The notes under the pieces: generated by a model | Databases searched by the model: none | Told to the model about the DNA's origin: nothing | Seen by the model: the letters and a program-made list of their open reading frames with translations, nothing else | Translations under genes and position numbers: made by a program | Shown here: positions 21,948 to 33,070 of the stretch, piece by piece | How positions within the stretch are numbered: position 1 is the stretch's first letter | Layout of the letters: each line of letters starts with the position of its first letter | Assembly (NCBI GenBank): GCA_025716855.1 | Contig: JAIXMQ010000014.1 | Coordinates: 45,001-109,000, forward strand | Direction of reading: 5' to 3' | Length of the DNA: 64,000 bases | Source of the DNA: Pilaira anomala | Taxonomy: Eukaryota > Mucoromycota > Mucoromycetes > Mucorales > Mucoraceae

Positions 21948-24688
21948 TTGTCTATGTATATATTTTTATACTTACAGGTGATTTCAATAAACTCTTGGGT
22001 GCAACCACAATAAGAGGCTTACGATAACTACGCAACATCTATTTACAAATGAACAATAACAAACGTTAAGGGTTTTTAAAGTGACACTAATTAGAACTAT
22101 AAACTAAATCTTTACCTGTCTACGTAACACGTGAAAGTATTGAGCAGGTGTTGTACAGTTCACGATATGCCAGTTTGGTGGAACATTATCTTTCTTACCC
22201 ATTTCAAACGATTCATTACTCATCTAAACAAGCGACAAGTTTAATTTTTAATATATATATATATATATATATTACCTGTAAGAATCTTTCGACACGACTG
22301 GAAGAATGTTCAGGACCAGCACCATCTTGACCATGAGGTAATAGCATGACAAGACCGCTCTGTCTTAACCATTTCTCTTCACCGCTTGACAAGAAGGTAT
22401 CAATTGTAATCTGAGCTCCGTTAAAGAAATCACCAAATTGAGCTTCCCAAAGCACGAGTCGATTAGGAGATTCAATTGACATACCGTATTCAAAACCAAG
22501 CACTGCAAATTCAGATAAGGGACTATTGGCTACTTCTAAATGATGCTTTTGATCTTTTTCCATATGGTTTAAAGGAATGACTGCACGTTCAGTCTCTTGA
22601 CATACAAACATGGCATGTCGTTGAGAGAATGTACCACGTCCAACATCTTGACCAGAAATACGTACATCATGACCTTCCTGAATCAATGAACCAAACGCAA
22701 GTGCTTCTGCCGTAGCCCAATCTAATGCTTGTCCCTGCTTGACTTTCTTGATACGTTGATCAATATGGTACTTTTGAAGACGTGCATGTACCTTGACATT
22801 CTCTGGTGGTGTGACAGATAATTCTCCAATCTGTTTCAATACATCCATTGCGCATCCAGTATCAGGGGACTCGGATTCACTTGCCTTTGTAATATGATGT
22901 AGGCCCTTCCAGTGTCCTGCTAAATGCATATCTGAGTCAGGTACAAAAGATTCGGCTTCTTGTAATCCAACTTCCAATTGCTTCAAATGGCTTTCACGTA
23001 CTTGCTCTATCTCCTGTTCAGATGTGAGTATAGATTCTGCCATCAATTTTTGCTCATAGAGCTTAGGAACCGAAGTACGATGACGAATGTTGTTGTACAT
23101 GACAGGTTGTGTAAATGCAGGTTCATCCAATTCGTTATGACCCCATCGACGATAACACATCAAGTCAAGAATAATGTCCTTTCTAAACTTGTTACGGTAT
23201 TCAAATACAATATCAAGCGCTCTTGCTACTTCTTCCGGGTAATCTCCATTGACATGGACTACAGGTACATTAATCATTTTACCGATATCGGAACAATAGG
23301 CAGAGGAACGGGCGTTTTGAGCAGGTGTTGTATAACCCAATTGGTTATTCACTACAATATGAACAGAACCACCGGAAGAGTAATGAGCCAAGTTGGACAT
23401 ACCAAGAGATTCCATGACTACACCTTGACCCGCGAAAGCCTATCATTGGAATAAAAAAGGTTTAGTATCTATTTGCGTGTAGGTATGAAAACGATTTTTT
23501 TTTTTTTTTTTTTTATAATCAACTTACAGCATCACCATGGATTTGGACGCACATGACTCGATCACCTAGATTACAATTATCAGTAGAAGAAGCCAATAAA
23601 GCAGTTTGTTTTGCTCTTGCTTTTCCCATTGCAACCGGATTAATTGCTTCCAAATGAGACGGATTACTCAAGAGAGTAACGTGTAATTTATGCCCATCGT
23701 AAGTCAAATCCGGATTATTGACTAAATGAGAAATCACATCACCAGAAGCAAAAGTACCTGCAGGTAACTCAGAATGGCCTTTCATCTTATGGAACAAGGC
23801 AGCATAAGGGAACTTGAGCAAATCACACAACAAATTAAGTCGACCTCTGTGAGGCATACCAATTACAATATCTTCCGTACCTGCTTTTGCTGATAGCTCA
23901 AATAATCTATCTAAAGCCACCATCATACTTTCTGCACCTTCTAATCCGTACCGTTTCAAGTTGGGAAATTTCTTACCCAGAAATTGATCAAAGACCTCGG
24001 ATTTAGATAAAATGGAATGGATTCGCTTCTTTTCTTTTTCAGACATGGGAGGTTTTTCCCAACTTTCAACTGCGTGGTACCACCATCTTCTTTCACTAGC
24101 CGACTTTTATGCGTACATGGTTAGTAGGCACTCAACGCTATTTTAGAACCAAAAAAAAAAAAAAAAAAAAAAAAAGGATTTACTTACGGGAAGATGCATG
24201 AATTCGTAAGCAATCTTGCCACAATAAACATGTTGAAGATGATTCAAAACCGTCTTAAAATCGCTCGGGATATCCTTTTGATCATTTACATGAAGAATAC
24301 CTGCTAAATTATATTGATCCTTTTCACCTAAGCCATACCGTTCTGGCTTTAAAGCAAGTACCTCTCTTTTTTTTTAAAAAAAAAAACGAATTAAAAAAAA
24401 AAAAATTTGTGTATTTACATATAGCTATAAACCTTACTTGCGCTTCATGATATTCAATGGATCTAATTGAGCTCCTTCATGACCATGCGTACGATATGCT
24501 TGTACCATACGTAACAAACTACCGTGTTTCATACGGTTCGCAAGTTCCTGACTTGTATAATCCGGTAAAGTATACTCTTTTGCAACTCGGTACCCGTACA
24601 CACCATCATCGTGATATACTCTTTTTGATAATAAAGGTCTTGTCACCAACCGACTCTTTAAACTATGCTTTGAAGATAAACGAAACAT
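21358..24688 (-). CDS. DHTKD1: 2-oxoadipate dehydrogenase E1 (DHTKD1-like)
   Basis: About eight exons encode roughly 930 residues, close to animal DHTKD1. The protein is a thiamine-diphosphate E1: MPHRGRLNLLCDLL, IHGDA then FAGQGVVMESLGMSNL, GYTTPAQNARSSAYCSDIGK, CYRRWGHNELDEPAFTQP, ISGQDVGRGTFSQRHA, WEAQFGDFFNGAQI, LLPHGQDGAGPEHSSSR, and the ending YVGRAPLSAPAAGI. It resembles DHTKD1 more than OGDH: the N-terminus reads DDGVYGYRVAKEY (the VYGYR block is a DHTKD1 hallmark) after a short basic presequence (MFRLSSKHSLKSRLVTRPLL). The long OGDH N-terminal extension is absent. DHTKD1 oxidises 2-oxoadipate to glutaryl-CoA in mitochondrial lysine and tryptophan degradation, sharing E2 and E3 with the OGDH complex. 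A true KGD1 should exist elsewhere in the genome. Confidence 0.85.
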
Positions 24689-24787
24689 GATCGTAAGAGA
24701 AAAAAAAAAGGTGTGAGAGAGAGAGAGAAAAATAATAATAATAACAAAAAAAAAAGGGTTTTTATATATGTGTATAATAAAAACAAA

Positions 24788-24821
<34 letters not shown>

Positions 24822-26070
24822 ACGCATCAAACTTTGGCCCACGGTCACCTGATGCATGAAGATCATGTTATGTATGTTATAGAACCTTAGCCCAGAAATC
24901 TTAATTTACTCTTCTTTAAAAAATTTCCTTCTACATAATAAAAATAAAATACAAGTGAAAAAAAAAAAAAAAAAAAAAAAAAATAGAGTTGAAATCGTAG
25001 TGAAGAGTTTTTCCTTGTCCACCTTTTTTTTTTTTCTTCGTCTATTCTTTTGAGTTGCCAAGTGATTTAGTCTGGGAGAGAATGGTGTCAAGTAAAAAGT
25101 GATAACAGTGGTAACTAAGTTCAACTTGACATTTTGGGGATCCAGGTTACTGAAAAGTTTTTGGTTGGTGTCGCGTAAAAAAAAAAAAAAGGACGAATCA
25201 AGACACTGACGAGAGTTGCATTTCCTTTTCATGCACATTTCTCAATGTAACACCAAAAGTCATTTGGGTACATAAGAGCTTTTTAATGAGAGAATGAAAA
25301 AAGGACGAGATGGATGGTAAACAAAATGAAATGGTTTTTTTTTTTCTTACCAGAAAATCGTTTAAGTCCTAAATAAATAATATTGAATATTTCAAATATA
25401 TCTTCGCCTCCCAAACAGTCCTCGACTTTTGGACAATTAGTAAATACAAACAAATAATAAAAAAGAGGGGCGTGAGAAAATGGTCTACACTTTGTGTTCC
25501 TGATGAGGCGAAACAAAAAAGTACATGCTCGGTCTGACAAGAAATTTCTTTAAAAAGTCTGAAAGCGTTGTAACAAGAGAGTTATCGAGTTCTCGTTCTC
25601 TGGATTCCTTTTAGCTTATGACTTTTGATAGGCATTAATTAATCTTTTATATACATAAAAAAAAAGAAAGCACTGAATAAAATTACCTACCAGTTTTAAG
25701 GTTTTTAATTCTTTCGATGTTTTCTTGCTTTGTTTTTAAATAGCATAATCAGCTCAGTTCTTTCAAGTTTTTTTCTTTTTTTTTTTATTATTATTATTTT
25801 ATGTACAAATAATTTTATGGCTCTTATTAATAGTTCTCGAAAAGTAATAATGTTATTTTTTTACAATATTATATCAAAAACATATATACGTTTTTCATCA
25901 TCACATACATAGTAATTTTATTATTAGTATGCCAATGACTTGATTCATAACAAATGCTATTATATATTACTAAAACTAATCACCGCCTAAGCTAAAAAAA
26001 AACATGTCTCCAGCTTGTATTGCATTATTTTTAAACAAATAATAATAATAATAATAATATATATATATAT
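24689..26070. other. Intergenic region, start of repeat-rich block
   Basis: This is the promoter side of the DHTKD1-like gene. It holds T-runs and A-runs (for example 24790-24818 and 24960-24982). A possible spliced minus-strand fragment (25533-25351 plus 25278-25229) reads RACTFLFRLIRNTKCRPFSH, a Cys-containing middle, and CYIEKCA then TGA. It has a good GTAAGA donor but no identified start. TA- and ATA-repeats (26040-26070) border the dispersed repeat that follows. Confidence 0.4.
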
Positions 26071-26072
26071 GT

Positions 26073-26287
26073 GCCTCCGGTAAACGGTGACAAATTACAC
26101 AGGTGAACCCAAAGATAGTTGCACATCTTCTTGGAAGCATGCTTTTAGGCAATCTACTGAACGCTTGGGTCTTGCGGAACTCAAGAAGTTGCGGTTTACG
26201 GACACTCAAGGTAAATATCTTGAATACATAGAAGTCTTCCTTTTAGATATTAATATGTTTTTACTTTCGTAGTGCTATGTAAAATTT
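26073..26287 (+). repeat. Dispersed repeat, copy 1
   Basis: About 210 bp shared with 30834-31043 in the same orientation, roughly 4.8 kb apart. Shared blocks include AATTACRCAGGTGAACCC, TCTTCTTGGAAG, CTTTTAGGCAA, ACTTGGGTCTTGC-like and TTAATATGT. In copy 1 the block encodes an uninterrupted frame (PKDSCTSSWKHAFRQSTERL then GLAELKKLRFTDTQ) between an acceptor-like ACACAG and a donor-like CAAGGTAAATAT, as if it were an exon. Family unknown. Confidence 0.55.
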
Positions 26288-26698
26288 TTGCAGGACTGAA
26301 TCATTGAGTACATATGTACTGCTGCTTTACCAAGACATAATTTATCTGTTGCCATCAACTCTAATATCTTAAAGCTATCAGATTACGAAGATAAACCATT
26401 CTATAATATCCAATAAACCAAAGTATTTTTATTCATATATTTGATAGATACTTTAATTGCTTTTTCCCTTTTTTTATTATTTTTTTATCTACTATATAGC
26501 TATTTGTTTTTAGTAAATTCGAGAAAAGTTTAGGAATAAAATGATAAAATGTTGTCATTACAATTAAGAAAAGGCTAGATCTAAATCGATAAAAGTTCAG
26601 AAGATTGAAAAAGCCTTCCGTTTCAAAACAGTATTAACTATAAAAACAATATTGTTCTATGTAAGAAGGCCTTTAGGGATTTATATGTATTTGTACGT

Positions 26699-26875
26699 AT
26701 GTTCTCTTTTGTGACTTACAGAAAAAGTCGAGGTGAAGGTGTACGTTTGGGTAGATCACGTTCGTCAAGTGAGGATCGAAAAAGTCCTCACCTTTACCAG
26801 ATAACTAAAGCAATTGGTCTTGGGGGTCATAATCCAAATCTATATTTGTACCAGCTGAATCGTGTGAGGAAGTGA
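26699..26875 (+). CDS. 58-codon basic ORF, possible relic of a mobile or multi-copy gene
   Basis: The ORF starts MFSFVTYRKSRGEGVRLGRS and continues RSSSEDRKSPHLYQITKAIG, then LGGHNPNLYLYQLNRVRK and TGA. The composition is balanced and coding-like, unlike nearby homopolymer frames. A short splice (GTGAGT at about 26872, TAG before 26907) would extend it by about 22 residues ending DWRSNQSS. The opposite strand also has coding-like frames here (NIWKTYVKSYKYSSNS), so which strand was functional is uncertain. It lies 0.4 kb after dispersed-repeat copy 1. Function unknown. Confidence 0.3.
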   Translation: MFSFVTYRKSRGEGVRLGRSRSSSEDRKSPHLYQITKAIGLGGHNPNLYLYQLNRVRK

Positions 26876-28256
26876 GTTGCTGCTGTACTTGTAACTTTTA
26901 ACGTAGGTCTTCCAGATATTCAGTCGAAACTTGGATTTGGAAAGTAGTAGATTGGAGGTCAAATCAATCATCCTAAAGTTGCTAAAGAAATCTAATGAAG
27001 ATCGAAAGTGAAGTACCAAAAGCAAAAGAAAAGATGATCAGGCCTTATAATTATTCGAGATGTAATTTTATTATCATATTTTTTTTTTCTCTCTCTGAAT
27101 ATTAAAATTAACAAAGACAAGATTGGTAACACGAAAAGAGTTTCCTTTAAAACACAGGATAATGAAAGTTTTAATGGTAGTTATTTATTTGACCTGAACC
27201 AATTATCAAACATTCAGTCAACAAAGAGCCCAACTTATCGAATAGTAACTAACACTAACTGTAGAAGCACACACAAATCATTTCAAATTGTACTAAGGTA
27301 TATATATGAAAAAGAAAAAGAAAAGGTGGCAAATAATATGTACATGATGCTCTTTATTTTTCTGTCTTTGTCTATATGTATATATATATATATAAAATAT
27401 ATAAAGAGAGGTAATCCTACAAAGATATCTTGTGGGTAATACGGTTACATAAGACCACAAATCAAAAGTAATGTTATAGTTGTGTTTACACACTCGTTAA
27501 TTGAAAGATATCCTCTTTTTATACATAATATAGAGTAATAATATTTCCGCTGTTGCTCTTTACCTACTGTTAAATTCACCCATGGAGCTCAATTAAACTT
27601 TCAATCCAACCAAAGACTGTAACTACAATATTAGTTTGAAAATAATAAAGCCTTTACGTTTATGTTAAGGTGAGATAATAATAAATTCTGTTTCTACGGC
27701 ACTTCAGTCTCTGTGGTTTTTTTTTGTGACACACTTTTTTTTTTATCATAATTTTTTTTTGGAAACGTCATCATCAAGATTACGAATAAAAAAAAATATA
27801 CAAAATAACCCTGTTGTTCCTCCTTTTATACCCATTATTATCTTTTCTTTTGCAAAGTATGGTGTTCTATTGTTTGATTGTGATGCGAATGTAGCGGTTT
27901 TCTTACCGTGGAACATTTACATTGTTTTGACATGCCGCAATCAGCACTTCTCGAAGTGTAATGCATTAGTTCTCTACTTGCAGATTAGTATAGATGTCGA
28001 CATTTCTTTATTCTTCATCTGTAATTAACTTACCATGGGATAGTTCCTGGTCCTAGAAGTTTACTTCTGGGAGGTTAAGTGTATTGCTGCATAAAGATTT
28101 AAAGATTTGAATACCAGTTGCTTCTGGGTTTCTTTTGTCGGGTATCTTGTTCTATTTGTGATACAGTTAATATGGTGCCATAGTATCGATTTTCTGCTGT
28201 CATCACCGGGTGTTTGTTTATTGGTGTTACCGGTTATTGTTATGGCTGGTGGTGTT
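26876..28256. other. Repeat-rich block without a supported gene
   Basis: AT-rich DNA containing TA repeats (27375-27405) and open but unanchored frames, for example plus 27726-28028 and 28107-28260. I find no start, splice pattern or domain that would justify a gene call. Confidence 0.4.
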
Positions 28257-28316
28257 GCTATGACAGGTGCTGCTATGACAGGTGTTGCTATGATAGGTAT
28301 TGCTCTGACTAATACT
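28257..28316 (+). repeat. 15-bp tandem repeat (four diverged units)
   Basis: Units GCTATGACAGGTGCT, GCTATGACAGGTGTT, GCTATGATAGGTATT and GCTCTGACTAATACT follow each other. In the plus frame they read AMTGA, AMTGV, AMIGI and ALTNT, followed by a hydrophobic stretch and a GTAAGT donor at about 28347. The in-frame degeneration suggests a once-coding minisatellite. Confidence 0.5.
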
Positions 28317-28329
28317 GGTGCTGCTTTAG

Positions 28330-28542
28330 TTGTTGTTGTTGTGATGGTAAGTTACTCTTTATTTTATTTTATATATATTATGTTTCCAAACAGTTTCTAA
28401 CAGTTTCTAACACTCATTTTAAAAATATCGCTATTTGTAATCTGCTGGAACTTGAAATCAAAAGGACAAAACGGTTGTTGTTATGATGGTAAGTTATTTT
28501 TTTTTTATATATTATGTTTCCAAGCAGTTTCTAACAGTTTCA
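28330..28542 (+). repeat. Duplicated intron-like segment (28330-28410 and 28474-28542)
   Basis: Two copies of GTTGTTGTTRTGATGGTAAG, then a T-rich stretch, TATATTATGTTTCCAARCAG, then TTTCTAACAG. Each begins with a GTAAGT-type donor and ends with an acceptor-like AACAG, and 63 bp separates them. Both the intron and the flanking exon edge are duplicated. Confidence 0.5.
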
Positions 28543-28591
28543 GCAATGCAATGCAACGGGTTTGTAAAAGCAATGATCAAGTTTTGTGAGT

Positions 28592-29020
28592 TCTATTTTC
28601 TGGCGAGTATGCTCTATCTTGATGGGTCCTGTCTCCTTCTCTTCCGTCCTCGTTTACGAGCGGTTCGTGCAGTTCAATCCTGGGTGTAATGGCACGTAAA
28701 ACCATACGGATATCGTAGGGAGAGTTGGATTGATGGTTCTCATCTCGGTAGATGTCATCTCAAAGGAAAGTATTATGATCAAAGGTTGATTGTTGCCACA
28801 ACACCGCAGCAGTTAGTGATTCTATTTTTTGGCGAGTATGTTCTATCTCGGTAAGTCCTGTCTCCTTCTCTTCCGTCCTCGTTTACGAGCGGTTCGTGCA
28901 GTTTAATCCTGGGTGTAATGGCACGTAAAACCATACGAATATCGAAGGGAGAGTTGGATTGATGGTTCTTACCTTGGTAGTCATCTCTAAGAAAAATATT
29001 ATCATTGATTGTTGTGTTGT
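28592..29020. repeat. Tandem duplication of about 200 bp (28592-28797 and 28821-29020)
   Basis: Two direct copies offset by 229 bp share long near-identical blocks, for example TCCTGTCTCCTTCTCTTCCG, CGTTTACGAGCGGTTCGTGC and ATCCTGGGTGTAATGGCACG. The two copies differ by scattered substitutions and a 3-nt indel. On the minus strand one frame stays open for about 60 codons in both copies (DIRMVLRAITPRIELHEPLV then NEDGREGDRT in copy A). A second minus frame ends identically in both (RTINPTLP..VWFYVPLHPG). I cannot decide which frame, if any, was translated. Confidence 0.65.
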
Positions 29021-29475
29021 TGTACTTATCCGTTGCATTCTTATTTTTGAGACTTCGGCTAGTGGACCTCCTCGTGGTTTGTCTTGGGAAACTTTGAATT
29101 CAGAAACTTTTTCTTTCCGGATTGTAAAGGCTAAAGCACTAGTAACTTTTTTTAAATAATTAATGTAATAAAAAAAAAAAGGGTAATAAACAAAAAGTCC
29201 AGATTAAACTTATTTTCCTTTGACATGTTGTGATATACATATACATAAATAAAATCATTCTTTTTTAAAGTGTCTTGTCTTCATGTACCATCCAATAAGC
29301 TTCCCTCAAGATTGCCCCCAACAAGATTACACTATTTTTTACAGCCAGACTTTTTTTTTATCACTATTATTTATCTTAGCATTTATTATGAAGCCTTTGG
29401 TTAATGCATAAGCTCAAATGGCACCACATAAACTCATCTACACCACAATCAGGAACTCCAAAGGCCAAAAGCCTG

Positions 29476-29512
<37 letters not shown>

Positions 29513-30833
29513 TGGTGCTGATTGTGGTGCCCCCTTTTTTTTTTATCATGTGGCTAATAGCAACAAAGCTACGTCTTCATTCCAGTTTAACTTTGTACTT
29601 ACATTAACGTGATTTTTTACTTTCCATGGCTTTTTTTTTTTTTTTTTTGTCTTTAAAATTTCGCGTCTCCAAGACCCACAACTTGTCCATACTAAAAAAA
29701 TGGTGTTCTATAGAAGTGCGCAAAAAATGAAAAAAAAAGCGCCTTCAATAGTAAAACCTTGTAACATGCCATTGGCAGGTAGAAGGTTATTGATTTGTTG
29801 TTGTAGCACAAGTATGTATCATTGTCAACAGTAACTTCTCTAATATAAATATCTTAGTTAATATATGTAAATAAAGACAACTTCTTTCTCACAGTTCTAG
29901 TCTTATACTATAGCCCTAAACTTGAGCAATTGATAGCATGGCCTGAGAGGCCTTCTGCCCCTACTTGTGCCGCCCAGCCTGGTTTCGGGTAAAGTTCGCT
30001 CAGACATGCCCGGGTAATGGCCCAATGGGTAAAGTTGTGTACAGGCTTTGTGTAGTTGGGACCCTAAGCGAAGACCCTAGGAGGTTCTTGGGTATGACCT
30101 CCGAAAGGTTTAGTTTTTGTTTTTTTTTTCTTACACTTGCAATAGGTAGTCTGCAGTTTTTGTGATATTGGGATATTAATCATTGTTTTCTCATTAACTT
30201 TTCAATTCTTTGTTTTCCACAATTTACGTATTGAAAGTAACGATGTGTTTGATATGCAATTAGATATAAAATTGCCAACTTAAAACTTGCTTTTATATCT
30301 CACACAACTTATAAACAACATAGGACTGATTGTGAGTTCGCATTAACAACACACTTTATTGTTAGACTTCTTTATTCTTATTTTCACGGGTTTCAAACAG
30401 GTTTCACTATTAATCGCTTTTTTTGTTTTTGTTTTTTCTTTTTTCACTTTTTCACTTTTTCACTTTTTTGTTTTTTTTTCTTTTTCTTTTTCTTTTTCTT
30501 TTTCTTTTTCTTTTTATCAATTAAAAATAAAAAATGAATCTTCCTTGTCACTACCATTTTGATCTTTTCTTTGATAACCTACGTTATATCCCAACAAGAG
30601 ATTGTTTGAAGAAATAAATAATTTTGAAACCTATTACATAATACATGTTGTCAGTGGCAAGTCAAATTAAAGCTCTAATAAATTTATCAAAAAGAAGTGA
30701 TTCATTGTCTAATAAATCTCAGTAGTAACTACTCTTTTCTGTGCAGATTGCATATGTTCAATAGGGAAGATATTCCGCCTGAACCCGTTAGGGCAAGATG
30801 TCCGTCAGCGAGAGGACTTTATTGGAGGTATGG
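29021..30833. other. Repeat-rich block with GC-richer island (about 29940-30110)
   Basis: A minus-strand frame with no stop from about 29190 into the tandem duplication reads KEKVSEFKVSQDKPRGGPLA. A 43-nt T-run lies near 29479-29511, flanked by short inverted segments (CACCACAATCAG and CTGATTGTGGTG). The stretch 29940-30110 is the most GC-rich of the neighbourhood (GCCTGAGAGGCC, GGGTAAAG twice). It is preceded by an LTR-like sequence starting TGTAACATGCC (29758), but no target-site duplication is evident. A TCTTTT repeat lies near 30478-30515. Confidence 0.35.
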
Positions 30834-31043
30834 CACCTGTAACAGTGATAAATTACGCAGGTGAACCCGCTACAAGTCTTCTTGGAAGTACTACGCTTTT
30901 AGGCAAGCTACTAAACACTTGGGTCTTGCTATTTTGCGGGACTCAAGAGATCATGATTTACGAAAACTCGAGGCAAATATTTTGAATAGAGGTTTCCCTT
31001 CTAGGTATTAATATGTACAATAGTGTCATATTATAAAAATTTG
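30834..31043 (+). repeat. Dispersed repeat, copy 2
   Basis: The diverged second copy of the element at 26073-26287. The reading frame seen in copy 1 is interrupted here by indels after GEPATSLL-like sequence, so this copy is degenerate. It lies 170 bp beyond the Las1 stop codon. Confidence 0.55.
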
Positions 31044-31216
31044 AACACATGGACGAAATTTTTAAACACGTCAGAAAACCATAATGAAATCGCATTATTG
31101 ATTAACCGGCTGGATATTGACTTTATTTAAATGAATCAATATCCTTAAAGAAATGATTTAGTAAAGAGCTGTATATAACCTTTTTAGTTTATGCGTTTAT
31201 TCTTTTCTTTTTATGA

Positions 31217-32888
31217 TTATATTAAAACGGGCATATCAAGACAAGGTACCTTTCCATTAGGTAAAGTACCGATAGGACATGGTTTCCAGTTTTCATAGAG
31301 TTTCCAAGAAACATTCTTTTCTTCAGAATCTATATCCATCATATCCTGTTTCTTTTCTTTTTGTTGTACTTTGGTTTCATTGGATTTGATATTTACAAGT
31401 TGATTTTCCAATTCGTTTAATTCTTGGTCCAATTCTTCAAGTTGGATTTGGGGAATATTCGATTTTTTATCAGTAATAGATTTCATAATCATTTGATCGA
31501 TATATCGAGTGAATGGTTTAATAGATTTACCAAGTTCAGGATCTACATTAGCAATAGATTGAAGAACTGATCGAGTACTAAATATGAAGTTAGTAAAATT
31601 TTGTTTATAAATAAACATATACATATTGTTTGAACTTTACTAATAATTGGGGTTTCGAAGACAGCCTTCTAATATATCATCCATATCGACGTGACTTAAT
31701 GTACGATTGTGAGGTGTATTGCTAAGTTCTTGGACAAAATGCCTTAACCAACAAGCTACGAAAGAAAAATGTTAATCTAGTGATTAAATAACGTGTAAAT
31801 TGATATCACTTACTTAAAGTTAACAAATAACTTGGTGCTTTAGTAGGATCATCTGTTTCTTGAGTTGTGAATGCGGCATATGGGTTCAATAAGTTTTCAT
31901 TGATGACAAAATCTACATTATGGTGTTAGTATAAAAAGAAGAAAAAACTATTATTCAGACAACATACCATAATTCGTATTTAATTTTTCGATCATGGAAG
32001 AAATCAACATATTTCCAAAAGTAGGAAACCCAACATCTAAACCCTGAATTAAAGGGGTCCAAAGTTCAATCAAACCTTTTGAAATGACCATATCTTCAGC
32101 AGAAGCACGCTTCTTTTTACCAGTAGGTACTAACCCACCTACACCCAACAACAAGGGAATAATATCTTGTTCAATCACATCCTCATCAATGATTTCAATC
32201 AAAGCTTGAATACAAGCAATATAAAGGGTGGGATCATTTTCGTTACCAGAATACTTTTCTTTAATAAAAGTTTTTCTGCATTCCTTGTATTCGTTTAACT
32301 TTATCTTAATTTCAGGGTTGTGTTGTAATAATATCTTTTCGTCCGTATTTTTTAAGTTGTGAATCCAATAGTTGTCGTGAAGCCAACCTACAGCTTGAAG
32401 TGCACCGGCTCTTAATACAGTTAAACTAGGTAAATGTTCATGGGTACTGGCATGACGAAGATCGACAAACCATGAGGGTAAGCCCATACTTCTGGCAAGT
32501 GAATTAATCGATTTTGCAAACTTGCCCTTCTGTTCGCGATCCACTAAACCATTGACAAAACGAACGATGGCCATGCCGTACATTAAACGTTTTTCTTTAT
32601 GTGACATGTGTGTGTTTTGTTCGTCGCAAATGATAATTTCAATAAAAGCTGCTGTCATTTCGACAGAAGAAGGAATTTCTCCTCGGTTAATCCAAGTTTG
32701 AACCTATTCATACATGTGTGTTAAAAAAAAAAGAGAGAGGAAAAGGCGATCGATCAACAACGTTTATTTACTCTATCGATACCACGTTGAATAGTTTCTA
32801 ACTGTGTTTTTCTATCAGAAAAAAGCCAATTATAGACTGTTTCAAATTCTTCATAGTCTATCCAAGGAACAATACGAGTTTGCAACAT
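31217..32888 (-). CDS. LAS1: Las1, ITS2 pre-rRNA endoribonuclease
   Basis: Multi-exon minus-strand gene. Exon 1 encodes MLQTRIVPWIDYEEFETVYN and joins across an intron to the exon beginning VQTWINRGEIPSSVEMTAAF. The HEPN nuclease core is clear: MYGMAIVRFVNGLVDREQKG, then SWFVDLRHASTHEHLPSLTV, which carries the RxxxxH catalytic motif (RHASTH). Further conserved helices include WLHDNYW. The C-terminal part is less conserved (TCWLRHFVQELSNTPHNRTL, VSWKLYENWKPCPIGTLPNG). Las1 with Grc3 cleaves and phosphorylates at ITS2 during 60S subunit maturation. It shares a 182-bp divergent promoter with the TPR-like gene at 33071. TAA is at 31217-31219. Confidence 0.9.
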
Positions 32889-33070
32889 TGTTAAATATAT
32901 AAAAAAGAAACGTTTATTACCCTCTTTACTTCAAAAGCATGTAAATTTTGTACACTAAGCCACATGAAACAAAGTCTTGTTTAAACCTTTTCTTTTAAAT
33001 CGCCCTTTTTTTTTTTTTTATTTTATGCGTTAATTTTTTCTTTTCTTTTTTTAAACTAAAAACCTTAACA

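Noticed and set aside
21358..24688. Annotation as 2-oxoglutarate dehydrogenase Kgd1
   Set aside because: The VYGYR N-terminal block, total length and missing OGDH extension match DHTKD1 better.
28655..28690. GTTCAATCC in the tandem duplication as a tRNA-derived SINE
   Set aside because: Only a 3-bp stem forms and no A box or tail is present; the same bases lie in open minus-strand frames.
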